64,000 bases of DNA, taken from Bradyrhizobium uaiense (GTDB lineage Bacteria > Pseudomonadota > Alphaproteobacteria > Rhizobiales > Xanthobacteraceae). Made by a program: the position numbers and the translations under genes. Below are positions 33,640 through 42,774 of the stretch, one piece after another. The stretch covers positions 28,011-92,010 of the forward strand of contig NZ_VKHP01000007.1 of the NCBI RefSeq assembly GCF_010811875.1, in the 5' to 3' direction. Position 1 is the first letter of the stretch. The number at the start of each line of letters is the position of its first letter. Under the pieces are notes generated by a model. It was not told the origin of the DNA and searched no databases. It saw only the letters and a list, made by a program, of their open reading frames with translations.

Positions 33640-36302
33640 GACGCGATCGCCGCCTGGCGCGGCTGCGCGGTGGCGCCGATCAGCTTGCCGATCTCGGGCT
33701 TGCAGCCACCGCAATTGGTGCCGGCCTTCAGACAGCGGCCGATCGCATCGACGCTGTCGGCGCCCTTCCTGATCTCGGCGGTGATCTGGTGTCGTCCGAC
33801 GCTGAAGCAGGAGCAGACGATCGGGCCGACATCCTCGCCGGCCCCGAACGGCCGCCCTGCGAGCAACGACATCCGCGCATTGGCCGAGAGTTGTTGTTCC
33901 GCAAACAGCCCGGTCAGCCAGGCCCGCGACGGCAGCGTGTGATCGGGCGCGATAAACACGCAGCCATCGAGCCGGCCATCGCGCACGGCTGCGTAGCGGA
34001 AGCGTCCTGCGGCGGGATCGCGATAGGCCATCCATTCGATCTCGACGCCTTCGAGGCCGAGTTGCGCCCTCGCCCAGTCGCGCCAGCTTTCCGGGCGGGT
34101 GTCGAGCGCGAGCTCCAGCCGCGTGCAATCGCCGGCCTTGCCGTAAACCCAATAGCCCGACGCCGGACGCTTGATGGCGTCGCGGCTCAGGATGAAGGCA
34201 TGCCATTTCGGCGCGTAAGGATCGGCCTTGACCGGCGTGTGCTTCGACTCCGGCTGACCAGACACGGGGTCGACGACCGGATTGACCAGCGCGTTGACGC
34301 GTCCCTCGCCGGCGAACTCCTCGTTCCAGTGCATCGGCACGAACACGCAGCCGCGGCGCTGGTCGGAGCTGACCACGACGCGCGCGATCATCTCGCCCCA
34401 ACTGCTCGTCAGCCGCACCAGCCCATCGTTTTGCAGCCCGGCCTGTCGGGCATCCTCGGGATGGAATTCGGCGTAGGGCTCGAAGATATGCGACAGCAGC
34501 CGTCCGGTTTTCCCGGTCCGGGTCATGGTGTGCCACTGATCGCGGACGCGCCCGGTGTTGAGCACCAGCGGAAAGTCGCGGCTGGTCGCGTTGCGCGCCG
34601 CGCGTGGTGCAACCGGCACGAAGCGGGCCTTGCGGTCGGGCGTAAAGAATTGCTGGCTCTCGAACATCCGCGGCGTGCCGTCCGGATGCTCCGATGTCAC
34701 CGGCCACTGCACCGGCGCCAGCGCGTCATAGCCGTCGTCGTCGAGCGCAGCCAGCGCCGAGATGTCGAAATCACGCTTGCCGTCATTCTCGAAGCCCGAG
34801 AGTTCGGCGTGCTCGCGGAACACCTCGGCGGCCGAGGCGTAGTCGAAGCCGGAATATCCCACGCGTTGCGCGACGTCGCAGATGATGCGCCAGTCGGCAC
34901 GCGCCTCGCTCGGCGCCGGCAGAAACGGCCGCTGCCGCGAGATCCGGCGTTCGGAATTGGTGACGGTGCCGTCCTTCTCGCCCCACGCCAGCGCCGGCAA
35001 CAACACGTCGGCATGGCGCATGGTGTCGGTGTCGCGCATGCAATCCGTCACCACGACGAGCTCGCAGGCGTCGAGCGCGGCACGCGCGCGGTCGGCATCG
35101 GGCAGGCTCACCACCGGATTGGTCGAGATGATCCATACCGCCTTGATGCGGCCGTCGGCGATGGCGTCGAACATATCGACCGCCTTCAGCCCACCCTTCT
35201 CCGCAATGACAGGCGCGCGCCAGAACCGCTGCACCAGCTCGCGGTGCGCTGAATTCTCGATCTCCATATGCGCGGCAAGCTGGTTGGCGAGCCCGCCGAC
35301 CTCGCGGCCGCCCATCGCGTTGGGCTGGCCGGTGAGCGAGAACGGCCCCATGCCGGGGCGGCCGATGCGGCCGGTCAGGAGATGGCAGTTGATGATGGCG
35401 TTGACCTTGTCGACGCCGCTCGACGACTGATTGATGCCTTGCGAATACAGCGTGACGACGCGCTCGGTCTTCGTGAACCAGTCGAAGAACAGCCCGACCG
35501 CGCCTTCGCTCAGGCCGCAGGTCGCAGCGGTCTGCGCCAGCGTTTGTCCGCCGACCTGCTTGAGCGCGTCGACGACGCCCGTGGTGCAATTGCCGACAAA
35601 GCCGCGATCGACCGCATTGCTGCCGGCCAGGAACGCGAACAGCCCGTTGAACAGCACGGAATCGCTGCCCGAGCGCAGCGGCAGATGTAGATCGGCGCCC
35701 TCGCAGGTCGCGGTGCGACGCGGATCGATCACCACGATCTTGCAGGCCGGGTTCTTCTCCTTTGCCGCCAGCATGCGCTGATGCAGGATCGGATGGCACC
35801 AGGCGGCGTTGGAGCCGACCAGCACCAAAAGATCCGCCTGCTCGAGATCCTCGTAGCAGCCCGGCACGGTGTCGCTGCCGAACGCGCGCTTGTGCCCCGC
35901 GACGCTCGAGGCCATGCACAGCCGCGAATTGGTGTCGATATTGGCGGTGCCGACAAAGCCTTTGGCGAACTTGTTGATGACATAATAGTCCTCGGTCAGC
36001 AGCTGACCGGACACATAGAACGCGACCGCATCGGGCCCGTGCTCGCGGATGACCCGGCCAAAGCCGTCGGCGACACGAGCGAGCGCGTCGTCCCATGTGG
36101 CGGGGACGCCATCAATCATCGGTTCGAGCAGACGCCCGTCAAGATCGATGGTCTCGGCGAGCGCCGAGCCCTTGCTGCAGAGCCGGCCGAAATTGGCCGG
36201 ATGCTCCTCGTCCCCCTCGACCCGGACCACACCCACCGCGTCCTTCGACGCGATGACGCCACAGCCGACACCGCAATAAGGACACGTGGTCTTGACCGGC
36301 AT
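33636..36302 (-). CDS. nasA: Assimilatory nitrate reductase catalytic subunit
   Basis: The 888-residue molybdoenzyme reduces nitrate to nitrite in the cytoplasm. It begins with a [4Fe-4S] cluster site (C7, C10, C14, C42), continues through the Mo-bisMGD domains (GSNAAWCHPILHQR, TGRIGRPGMGPFSLTGQPNAMGGREVGG) and ends with a BFD-type [2Fe-2S] domain (CSCF near residue 830 and CGGC near 864). There is no Tat signal. It is 11 bp downstream of nirD in the nirB-nirD-nasA order. No flavoprotein partner subunit is nearby, so the electron donor may be ferredoxin or a NADH component elsewhere. Confidence 0.93.
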   Translation of the reverse strand: MPVKTTCPYCGVGCGVIASKDAVGVVRVEGDEEHPANFGRLCSKGSALAETIDLDGRLLEPMIDGVPATWDDALARVADGFGRVIREHGPDAVAFYVSGQLLTEDYYVINKFAKGFVGTANIDTNSRLCMASSVAGHKRAFGSDTVPGCYEDLEQADLLVLVGSNAAWCHPILHQRMLAAKEKNPACKIVVIDPRRTATCEGADLHLPLRSGSDSVLFNGLFAFLAGSNAVDRGFVGNCTTGVVDALKQVGGQTLAQTAATCGLSEGAVGLFFDWFTKTERVVTLYSQGINQSSSGVDKVNAIINCHLLTGRIGRPGMGPFSLTGQPNAMGGREVGGLANQLAAHMEIENSAHRELVQRFWRAPVIAEKGGLKAVDMFDAIADGRIKAVWIISTNPVVSLPDADRARAALDACELVVVTDCMRDTDTMRHADVLLPALAWGEKDGTVTNSERRISRQRPFLPAPSEARADWRIICDVAQRVGYSGFDYASAAEVFREHAELSGFENDGKRDFDISALAALDDDGYDALAPVQWPVTSEHPDGTPRMFESQQFFTPDRKARFVPVAPRAARNATSRDFPLVLNTGRVRDQWHTMTRTGKTGRLLSHIFEPYAEFHPEDARQAGLQNDGLVRLTSSWGEMIARVVVSSDQRRGCVFVPMHWNEEFAGEGRVNALVNPVVDPVSGQPESKHTPVKADPYAPKWHAFILSRDAIKRPASGYWVYGKAGDCTRLELALDTRPESWRDWARAQLGLEGVEIEWMAYRDPAAGRFRYAAVRDGRLDGCVFIAPDHTLPSRAWLTGLFAEQQLSANARMSLLAGRPFGAGEDVGPIVCSCFSVGRHQITAEIRKGADSVDAIGRCLKAGTNCGGCKPEIGKLIGATAQPRQAAIAS

Positions 36303-36313
36303 TGCCTGACCGC

Positions 36314-36643
36314 TCAGCTCACCGCAGCCGCCTGCCGCACCGACAGCCAGACAATGCCGTTCTCGACCTTGGCCGGATGGGTATGCGTGCAGCCCTCGTC
36401 GGGCGCGACTGCCTGGCCACTGGCCAGCTCGATGACGAAGTTATGCAGCGGACAGGTCACGCGCTTGTTGTGCACGATGCCCTGCGACAGCGGCCCGCCC
36501 TTGTGCGGGCAGCGGTCGTCGAGCGCGAACACCTCGTCGCTCTCGGTCCGGAACACCGCGATGTTGCCGCCCGGCGTGCGCACCACGCGCGAGCCAAGCC
36601 GCGGAATGTCGTCGAGCGCGCCGATTTCGATCCAGCTGGTCAT
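36314..36643 (-). CDS. nirD: Nitrite reductase small subunit, Rieske-type
   Basis: The 109-residue protein starts at the ATG at 36643, overlapping the nirB stop by four bases (ATGA). It has a Rieske-like fold with both ligand pairs present, CPHKGG and CPLHNF, so unlike many NirD proteins it can in principle hold a [2Fe-2S] cluster. It would form the NADH-dependent nitrite reductase with NirB. The open frame beyond the chosen start belongs to nirB in another phase. Confidence 0.92.
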   Translation of the reverse strand: MTSWIEIGALDDIPRLGSRVVRTPGGNIAVFRTESDEVFALDDRCPHKGGPLSQGIVHNKRVTCPLHNFVIELASGQAVAPDEGCTHTHPAKVENGIVWLSVRQAAAVS

Positions 36644-39099
36644 GCGAGCTCCAATTCGGCAAGGGGCGCGAACTCGTTGCGGTCGACGCCGCGGCTGGCG
36701 CGCTCGGCCCACGGATCGGTCTGCGCGAACTGCTGCGAATGAGCGAAACGGGAGAACAGCGCCTTGCGGTTGGCGACGTCGTCGACCACCCGCTTACTGA
36801 TCTGCTCGAGACCGACGCGGTCGCACCATTTGTACATGCGCTCGAGATACCAGCCCTCCTCGCGATAGAGCTGGGTCAGCGCCACGATCACCTCGAGCGT
36901 CTCGTCCTCGGTCTCGACCTTGGTCAGGAACTCGGTGCCCTTGATGTGCAAACCGGCGGCACCGGCGAAATGGATCTCGTAGCCGGAATCGACGCAGACC
37001 ACGCCGACGTCCTTGCAGGTCGCTTCCGCACAGTTGCGCGGGCAGCCGGAGACGCCGAGCTTGACCTTGGCCGGCGTCCACGAGCCCCACATGAACTTCT
37101 CGAGCTTGACGCCGAGGCCGGTGGAATCCTGGGTACCGAAGCGGCACCATTCCGAGCCGACGCAGGTCTTCACCGTACGCAGCCCTTTGGCGTAGGCATG
37201 ACCCGACACCATGCCGGCATCGTTGAGGTCGGCCCAGACCGCCGGAAGGTCTTCCTTCCTGACGCCGAGCAGGTCGATGCGCTGGCCCCCGGTGACCTTC
37301 ACCGTCGGAATGTTGAACTTCTCGGCAACGTCGGCAATCGCGCGCAGCTCGCTCGGGGTGGTGACGCCGCCCCACATCCGCGGCACCACCGAATAGGTGC
37401 CGTCCTTCTGGATGTTGGCGTGGACGCGCTCGTTGATGAAACGCGACTGCTGGTCGTCGCGATACTCGCCGGGCCAGGTCGCCAGCAGATAGTAGTTCAG
37501 CGCCGGACGGCAGGAATGGCAGCCGTTCAGCGTCTTCCACTCCATGAAGCGCATCACGTCCGGAATGGTCTTGAGCTGCTGCTCGACGATGACGCGGCGG
37601 ACGTCGTCGTGGCTGTGATCGGTGCATTTGCACAGCGGCTTGACCTTCGGCGCCGCCGAATAGTCGCCGCCGAGCGTGAACGCCAGCACCTGCTCGACGA
37701 GGCCAGTGCAGGAGCCGCAGGACGATGAGGCCTTGGTGTGGGCGCGGACGTCGTCGAGCGTGAACAGCTTCTTCTCAGAGATCGCCTTGACGATCGCACC
37801 CTTGCAGACGCCGTTGCAGCCGCAGATCTCGGTCTCGTCGCTCATCGCGGCAACCGAGTTCTGGCCGCTGACGCCGCCCTCACCGAGATTGGCCGCGCCG
37901 AACACCAGGCGCTCGCGCATATGCGAAACGTCGGTGCCGTCGCGCAAATGCTGGAAGTACCAGGGGCCGTCGATGGTGTCGCCGTAGAGCACGGCACCGA
38001 CGATCTTCTTGTCCTTCAGGATGATGCGCTTGTAGACGCCGCGATTGGCGTCCTGCAGCACGATCTCCTCCTTGTCCGGCCCCGGCGCGAAGTCGCCGGC
38101 CGAGAACAGGTCGATGCCGGTGACCTTCAGCTTGGTCGACGTGACCGAGCCGTCATAGGTGGCGAAGCCCTTCATCGCGAGGTGGTTGGCGCAGACCTTG
38201 GCCTGCTCGAACAGCGGCGCCACCAGGCCGTAGACCTGGCGGCGGTGCTGCACGCACTCGCCGACCGCATAGATGCGACCGTCATAGGTCTGCATGGTGT
38301 CGGAGACGACGACGCCGCGCTCGCAATAGAGTCCTGCCTTCTTGGCGAGCTCGAAGTTCGGGCGAATGCCGACCGCCATCACCACGAGATCGGCCGGCAG
38401 CTCGGTGCCGTCGCCGAAGCGCACGCCGGTGACGCGCTCCTCGCCCAGGATCGCCTGGGTCTGCGCCGGCATCTTGAACACCATGCCGCGCTCCTCCAGC
38501 GACTTGCGCAACAGACCGCCGGCGACCGGATCGAGCTGGCGCTCCATCAAGGTGTCGAGCAGATGCACCACCGTGACGTTCATGCCGCGCTTCATCAGCC
38601 CGTTAGCGGCTTCGAGGCCGAGCAGGCCGCCGCCGATCACGACGGCATTGCGATAGTCGGTCGAGGCCTTGATCATGCGATCGACGTCGTAGATGTCGCG
38701 GAAGCCGATCACGCCCGGCAGGTCTTTGCCCGGCAGCGGCAGCATGATCGGATTCGAGCCGGTCGCGATCAGCAGCCGATCATAGGGCACGCGATCGCCG
38801 GCATCGGTGACGACTTCGCAGGTCCGACGATCGATCATCGAGATCGTCTCGCCCTTGCGCAGCGTGATGTTGTTGTCCTCGTACCAGTCGACGGTGTTGA
38901 GCATGATGTCGTCGACGGTCTTCTCACCGGCGAGCACAGGCGACAGCAGGATGCGGTTGTAGTTGCCGTAGGGCTCGGAGCCGAACACGGTGATGTCGTA
39001 GAGATCAGGCGCGCGCTCCAGCAGCGCCTCCACCGTGCGGATACCGGCCATTCCGTTCCCGATCACCACGAGCTTCTGCTTGGTCACCTTGTCGAGCAT
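36640..39099 (-). CDS. nirB: Nitrite reductase (NADH) large subunit
   Basis: The 819-residue enzyme carries out six-electron reduction of nitrite to ammonium. It starts with an FAD/NAD domain (VVIGNGMAGIRTVEALL), then a BFD [2Fe-2S] domain (CGCNGVCKG and CGSCTG), and ends with the siroheme/[4Fe-4S] domain with cysteines in CVGSEWC (about 645) and SGCPRNC (about 685). The gene heads the nirB-nirD-nasA operon and is divergent from the transporter gene, with 639 bp between. Confidence 0.95.
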   Translation of the reverse strand: MLDKVTKQKLVVIGNGMAGIRTVEALLERAPDLYDITVFGSEPYGNYNRILLSPVLAGEKTVDDIMLNTVDWYEDNNITLRKGETISMIDRRTCEVVTDAGDRVPYDRLLIATGSNPIMLPLPGKDLPGVIGFRDIYDVDRMIKASTDYRNAVVIGGGLLGLEAANGLMKRGMNVTVVHLLDTLMERQLDPVAGGLLRKSLEERGMVFKMPAQTQAILGEERVTGVRFGDGTELPADLVVMAVGIRPNFELAKKAGLYCERGVVVSDTMQTYDGRIYAVGECVQHRRQVYGLVAPLFEQAKVCANHLAMKGFATYDGSVTSTKLKVTGIDLFSAGDFAPGPDKEEIVLQDANRGVYKRIILKDKKIVGAVLYGDTIDGPWYFQHLRDGTDVSHMRERLVFGAANLGEGGVSGQNSVAAMSDETEICGCNGVCKGAIVKAISEKKLFTLDDVRAHTKASSSCGSCTGLVEQVLAFTLGGDYSAAPKVKPLCKCTDHSHDDVRRVIVEQQLKTIPDVMRFMEWKTLNGCHSCRPALNYYLLATWPGEYRDDQQSRFINERVHANIQKDGTYSVVPRMWGGVTTPSELRAIADVAEKFNIPTVKVTGGQRIDLLGVRKEDLPAVWADLNDAGMVSGHAYAKGLRTVKTCVGSEWCRFGTQDSTGLGVKLEKFMWGSWTPAKVKLGVSGCPRNCAEATCKDVGVVCVDSGYEIHFAGAAGLHIKGTEFLTKVETEDETLEVIVALTQLYREEGWYLERMYKWCDRVGLEQISKRVVDDVANRKALFSRFAHSQQFAQTDPWAERASRGVDRNEFAPLAELELA

Positions 39100-39590
39100 G
39101 GTCTGCCTTTCAATTCCGACGGCTGTGCTCAGCGACGCGGCGCGCGTCGTTGATCGACACCAATAAAGGTTTGGAGTTGTTAGGAAGCCCAGCCGCGGGC
39201 GCAGACCGTCCTCAATGACGATCGATGTTCCGTTACTAATTGATATTCAAAACGCGTGCCAATCCCCGACGGACGAATCTGACAACAAAATCAACGGGTT
39301 TCCGACGAGCCCGAATCTGCCGGTCGCCGCGGCGCGCGGACCGCCGGCCGAATTTTTAGCCACGCCGATGATCTCTTGTGCATCACAGCATCAACAGCAG
39401 CGATCATGATCGCGAGCCCGTCCCCGGCACGCGATCGCATGCCGACATGCGTATCGCACAAGAAAGCATCAGCGTGCGCGCTTGCGCGGCGGCGCTTGCT
39501 GCAAGCCTCGCCAATCCCGCGCACGGATGCTACCCGCGATCTCGCTGCAACGCCTTGCGACTGCAAGAAAAAGCGACGCCATCGATTCGA

Positions 39591-39606
39591 TGGCACGGCA
39601 ATTGCT
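39591..39606 (+). promoter_or_regulatory. Sigma-54 promoter of the nitrate transporter
   Basis: TGGCACG-GCAA-TTGCT matches the -24/-12 consensus TGGCACG-N4-TTGCW at every fixed position. Start of transcription would be near 39617, immediately before the leader hairpin. It implies nitrogen control through an NtrC-type activator. Confidence 0.85.
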
Positions 39607-39623
39607 GACCCCTTCGGTTGACG

Positions 39624-39650
39624 GAGTGCGCCTCAACGACGAGCGCACTC
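39624..39650 (+). ncRNA. Leader hairpin with ANTAR-type hexaloop
   Basis: GAGTGCGCCTC (39624-39634) pairs with GAGCGCACTC (39641-39650), leaving one bulged C and the hexaloop AACGAC. A at loop position 1 and G at position 4 are the features recognised by ANTAR RNA-binding antiterminators such as NasR and NasT. A second, adjacent hexaloop hairpin is usual, but the downstream stem at 39702-39720 has a loop of seven bases without that pattern. Confidence 0.55.
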
Positions 39651-39738
39651 ACGCATTCACCCACATTCGATTTTATCTGCGCCCGGGATAGTCGCGATTT
39701 TGCGGCTGCTCCTGCCGCATCAACGCGAGACGCGTGCG

Positions 39739-40998
39739 ATGAAGCTAACCGAGTTCAAGAAGGCAGGTCACTGGCCGACCCTGCTCGCTGCGTTCCTGTA
39801 TTTCGACATCAGTTTCATGGCATGGGTCGCGCTCGGACCGCTGATCGTCTACATCGCGCGCGACATGAATCTGGCCGTGAACGAGAAGTTCACGTTGGTC
39901 GCGATTCCCGTGCTCGCCGGCGCGCTGCTCCGCGTGCCGATGGGCATCCTCGCCGATATCATCGGCGCCAAGCGTACCGGCATCATCGCCCAGCTCGTCG
40001 TCATCGCCGCGACCGCGTCGGTGTGGCATTTCGGGTTGACCAGCAAGCTCGCGATCGAGCTGTTCGGGCTTGCGCTCGGCGTCGGCGGCGCCTCGTTCGC
40101 GGTCGCCCTGCCCCAAGCCAGCCGCTGGTACCCGCCGCAATATCAGGGCGTGGTCATGGGAATTGCCGGTGCCGGCAATATGGGCGTCGTGCTCGACACG
40201 CTGCTCGCACCGAGCATCGCCGAACATTGGGGCTGGCAGGCCGTGTTCGGCTGCCTCTTGATTCCGATGCTGATGGTGCTCGCCTATTACGCGTTCGCGG
40301 CCAAGGACGCGCCGGGCGAACGCAAGAAGATCTCGCTGAAGGCCTATGGCGCGCTGCTGAAGGATTCCGACAGCCGCTGGTTCATGTTCTTCTACTTCAT
40401 CACCTTCGGCGGCTTCGTCGGCCTCGCCAACGCGCTGCCGCTCTATTTCACCGTGCAGTATCATGTCTCGGGCGTGGCGGCCGGCATGCTGGTCGCGCTG
40501 ATCGTCGCGTTCGGCTCGGGATTCCGTCCCGTCGGCGGCATGATCGCCGACCGCATCGGCGGCATCCGTTCGCTGTCGATCCTGTTCGGCGTCGTCGTCG
40601 CCGCTTATCTCGTGATCGCCTTCATGCCGGAGGGCCCGACTGCGCCGGCTGCCGGCGGCTGGGCATTGACCGAGCTGCCGCGCATCGCCTGGGTCTCGGT
40701 GCTGCTGTTCTCGATCGGCGTGCTGGCGCTTGGCATGGGCAATGGCGCGGTATTCCAGCTGATCCCGCTGCGCTTCCGCCACGAGATCGGCTTGATGACC
40801 GGGCTTGTCGGCTGCGCCGGCGGCGTCGGCGGCTTCTTCCTGGCGCAGACGCTCGGCTACGCCAAGGGCATGACCGGCGGCTTCGGCGCCGGCTTCCTGT
40901 TCTTCGGCGCGCTGGCGTTGCTTGGCTTCATCGGACTTGCCATGGTCAAGGTACGCTGGCGCACCACCTGGGGCGCAGTGTCGGGAGCGCGCGTCTGA
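39739..40998 (+). CDS. narK: NarK/NasA-type nitrate/nitrite transporter
   Basis: The 419-residue major facilitator has twelve predicted membrane helices and the two nitrate-signature stretches GAGNMGVVLD and GNGAVFQLIPL, as well as FRPVGGMIADRIGG in the second half. I use the ATG at 39739; a TTG at 39700 is an alternative. It brings nitrate in for the divergent nirBD-nasA operon. It is followed 31 bp later by the phosphatase/kinase gene. Confidence 0.92.
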   Translation: MKLTEFKKAGHWPTLLAAFLYFDISFMAWVALGPLIVYIARDMNLAVNEKFTLVAIPVLAGALLRVPMGILADIIGAKRTGIIAQLVVIAATASVWHFGLTSKLAIELFGLALGVGGASFAVALPQASRWYPPQYQGVVMGIAGAGNMGVVLDTLLAPSIAEHWGWQAVFGCLLIPMLMVLAYYAFAAKDAPGERKKISLKAYGALLKDSDSRWFMFFYFITFGGFVGLANALPLYFTVQYHVSGVAAGMLVALIVAFGSGFRPVGGMIADRIGGIRSLSILFGVVVAAYLVIAFMPEGPTAPAAGGWALTELPRIAWVSVLLFSIGVLALGMGNGAVFQLIPLRFRHEIGLMTGLVGCAGGVGGFFLAQTLGYAKGMTGGFGAGFLFFGALALLGFIGLAMVKVRWRTTWGAVSGARV

Positions 40999-41029
40999 CG
41001 GCTCCCTTTGGGAGAGGACGGGCTCGGAC

Positions 41030-42757
41030 GTGGCGAACGGGGCGCAACGACATTTGCCGCGAGACCTGCAAAGGGATCTCGGCGTTCGCGTAGGCTTTGC
41101 CAGCGAGACCGGCAAGCGCGCCGCCAATGAGGACTATGTCGCGGCCTGCCTCGGCCAGCCGGGCACGCTTCATCGCGACGTCGTGGCCGCGGTCGCCGAC
41201 GGCGTCGGCGGCCACAAGGGCGGGCGCGAGGCCGCGGAGGTCGCGGTCCGCAGCTTCATCGACGCCTATTACTCACTGCCCGAGACGCTCGGCGTGCGCC
41301 GCCGCGCCGCGCGGGCACTGGAAGCCGCCAACAGCTGGATCTACGGCCAGGGCCGTGTCGACGCCGCGCGCAGCGGCATGGCCTGCGCGTTCTCTTCGAT
41401 TATCCTGTCACGACGGCAATGCCATGTGATCCATATCGGCGACACCCGTGCCTATCGCCTGAGCGAGGGACGGCTGGAACGTTTGACGCAGGATCATATC
41501 GCCGGCCGCGGCGACCTCGCCCATATGCTGAGCCGCGCCATCGGATTCGAGGAGTTCGCCCGCTTCGACTATACGTCCGTCGGGCTGCGGCAGCATGACC
41601 GCCTCCTGATCTGCAGCGACGGGATACACGGCGCGCTCGCCGATTCCCGCTTGCAGCTGCTCCTGGAAGAACGCACGCCGCCAGACGAATCGGCGCGCAG
41701 CATCGTCGATGCCGCGCTCGCGGCCGGCAGCAGCGACAACACGACCGCGCTGGTGCTCGACGTCGTCGACCTGCCGCCGGCGGATCGCAACGATCTCACC
41801 CTTGCGATCGCAACGCTGCCGATCCTCGATTTGCCTGACAGCGGCGACACGATCGACGATTTCGCACTTGGCGACGTACTGTCCGACGGACGCTACAGCC
41901 GCCTGTTCAAGGCGACCGACAAGCGGGCCGGCCGCGAGGTGGTGCTCAAGTTTCCGCATCCGCGGGTCGCAAGCGAAGGCTCTTATCGCCTCGCCTTCGT
42001 GCGCGAGGCGTGGGTTGCCGCGCGCGTGCGCAGCCTGTGGATCGGCGAGATCATCGAGGTGCCGGCGGAGCGGCAGACCCGGCTCTATTCGGCGATGCCG
42101 CTCTACGAGGGCGAGACGCTGGAGCAGCGGCTGAACCGTGCGCCACGGCTGTCGCTCACCGAGGGCATCGCAATCGCAACCAAGCTGGTGCGCGCGGTGA
42201 CGGCACTGCACCGCGCCGGCATCATCCACCGCGACATCAAGCCCGACAATGTGATCCTCGCGAAGGACGGCGGATTGCGTCTCGTAGACCTCGGCGTCGC
42301 GCGCGTGCCGCTGCTGGAGGATTTTCCCGCCGAGGACATTCCGGGCACCGCGAGCTACATGGCGCCCGAGCTGTTCGCCGGCAAGGCCGGCGACGAGGCC
42401 TCCGACCTGTTCGCGCTCGGCGTCACGGTCTACCGCATGTTCACCGCGAACTATCCGTTCGGCGAGATCGAGCCGTTCTCGCGGCCGCGCTTCGGCAAGC
42501 CGGCGCCGCTGTCACGTTATCGGCCGGACCTGCCGGCCTGGCTCGATGCCGTGATCGGCAAGGCGCTCAGCGTCGAGCCCGCGCAACGCTTCGGAGACGT
42601 CATCGAGTTCGCGCACGAGCTGGAAAACGGCGCGACCTGGGCCGGCGCCGTCGTGACGACCCGCAAATCGCTGCACGACCGCGATCCCGTGACCTTCTGG
42701 AAGGTGCTGTGCGCGATCCTTGCCCTGGTCATCGTGGCGCTGCTGGCGCGGCATTAA
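41030..42757 (+). CDS. Bifunctional PP2C phosphatase / Ser-Thr protein kinase, membrane-anchored
   Basis: The 575-residue protein (GTG at 41030, GGGAGAGGA upstream) has an N-terminal PP2C domain (NED at 33-35, ADGVGGHKGG at 56-65, SSDNTT) and a C-terminal Hanks kinase with a nucleotide loop, HRDIKPDN, and VDLGVAR in place of DFG. A hydrophobic tail at about 553-572 should anchor it in the membrane, kinase side inward. The same fusion is found beside nitrate-assimilation genes in pseudomonads, so a regulatory role in nitrate transport or reduction is plausible but unproven. Confidence 0.9.
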   Translation: MANGAQRHLPRDLQRDLGVRVGFASETGKRAANEDYVAACLGQPGTLHRDVVAAVADGVGGHKGGREAAEVAVRSFIDAYYSLPETLGVRRRAARALEAANSWIYGQGRVDAARSGMACAFSSIILSRRQCHVIHIGDTRAYRLSEGRLERLTQDHIAGRGDLAHMLSRAIGFEEFARFDYTSVGLRQHDRLLICSDGIHGALADSRLQLLLEERTPPDESARSIVDAALAAGSSDNTTALVLDVVDLPPADRNDLTLAIATLPILDLPDSGDTIDDFALGDVLSDGRYSRLFKATDKRAGREVVLKFPHPRVASEGSYRLAFVREAWVAARVRSLWIGEIIEVPAERQTRLYSAMPLYEGETLEQRLNRAPRLSLTEGIAIATKLVRAVTALHRAGIIHRDIKPDNVILAKDGGLRLVDLGVARVPLLEDFPAEDIPGTASYMAPELFAGKAGDEASDLFALGVTVYRMFTANYPFGEIEPFSRPRFGKPAPLSRYRPDLPAWLDAVIGKALSVEPAQRFGDVIEFAHELENGATWAGAVVTTRKSLHDRDPVTFWKVLCAILALVIVALLARH

Positions 42758-42774
42758 GGCGGCGACCGCAACCC

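Larger units (their letters stand above)
39100..39738. promoter_or_regulatory. Divergent nirB / narK control region
   Basis: This 639-base interval has no supported gene. On the plus strand it contains a consensus sigma-54 promoter and a leader hairpin before the transporter. On the minus strand there is a TGGCACG-N4-TTGAA sequence (39261-39246), which keeps the -24 element but departs from the -12 GC. I did not find a convincing paired NtrC enhancer by eye. Confidence 0.6.

Noticed and set aside
39246..39261. Second sigma-54 promoter, for nirB
   Set aside because: The -24 element TGGCACG is present but the -12 element reads TTGAA in place of TTGCA, losing the essential GC. Kept only as a note within the control region.
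39702..39720. Second ANTAR hairpin or terminator before narK
   Set aside because: The TGCGGC/GCCGCA stem has a seven-base loop without A1/G4 and no T-run follows, so it fits neither role well.
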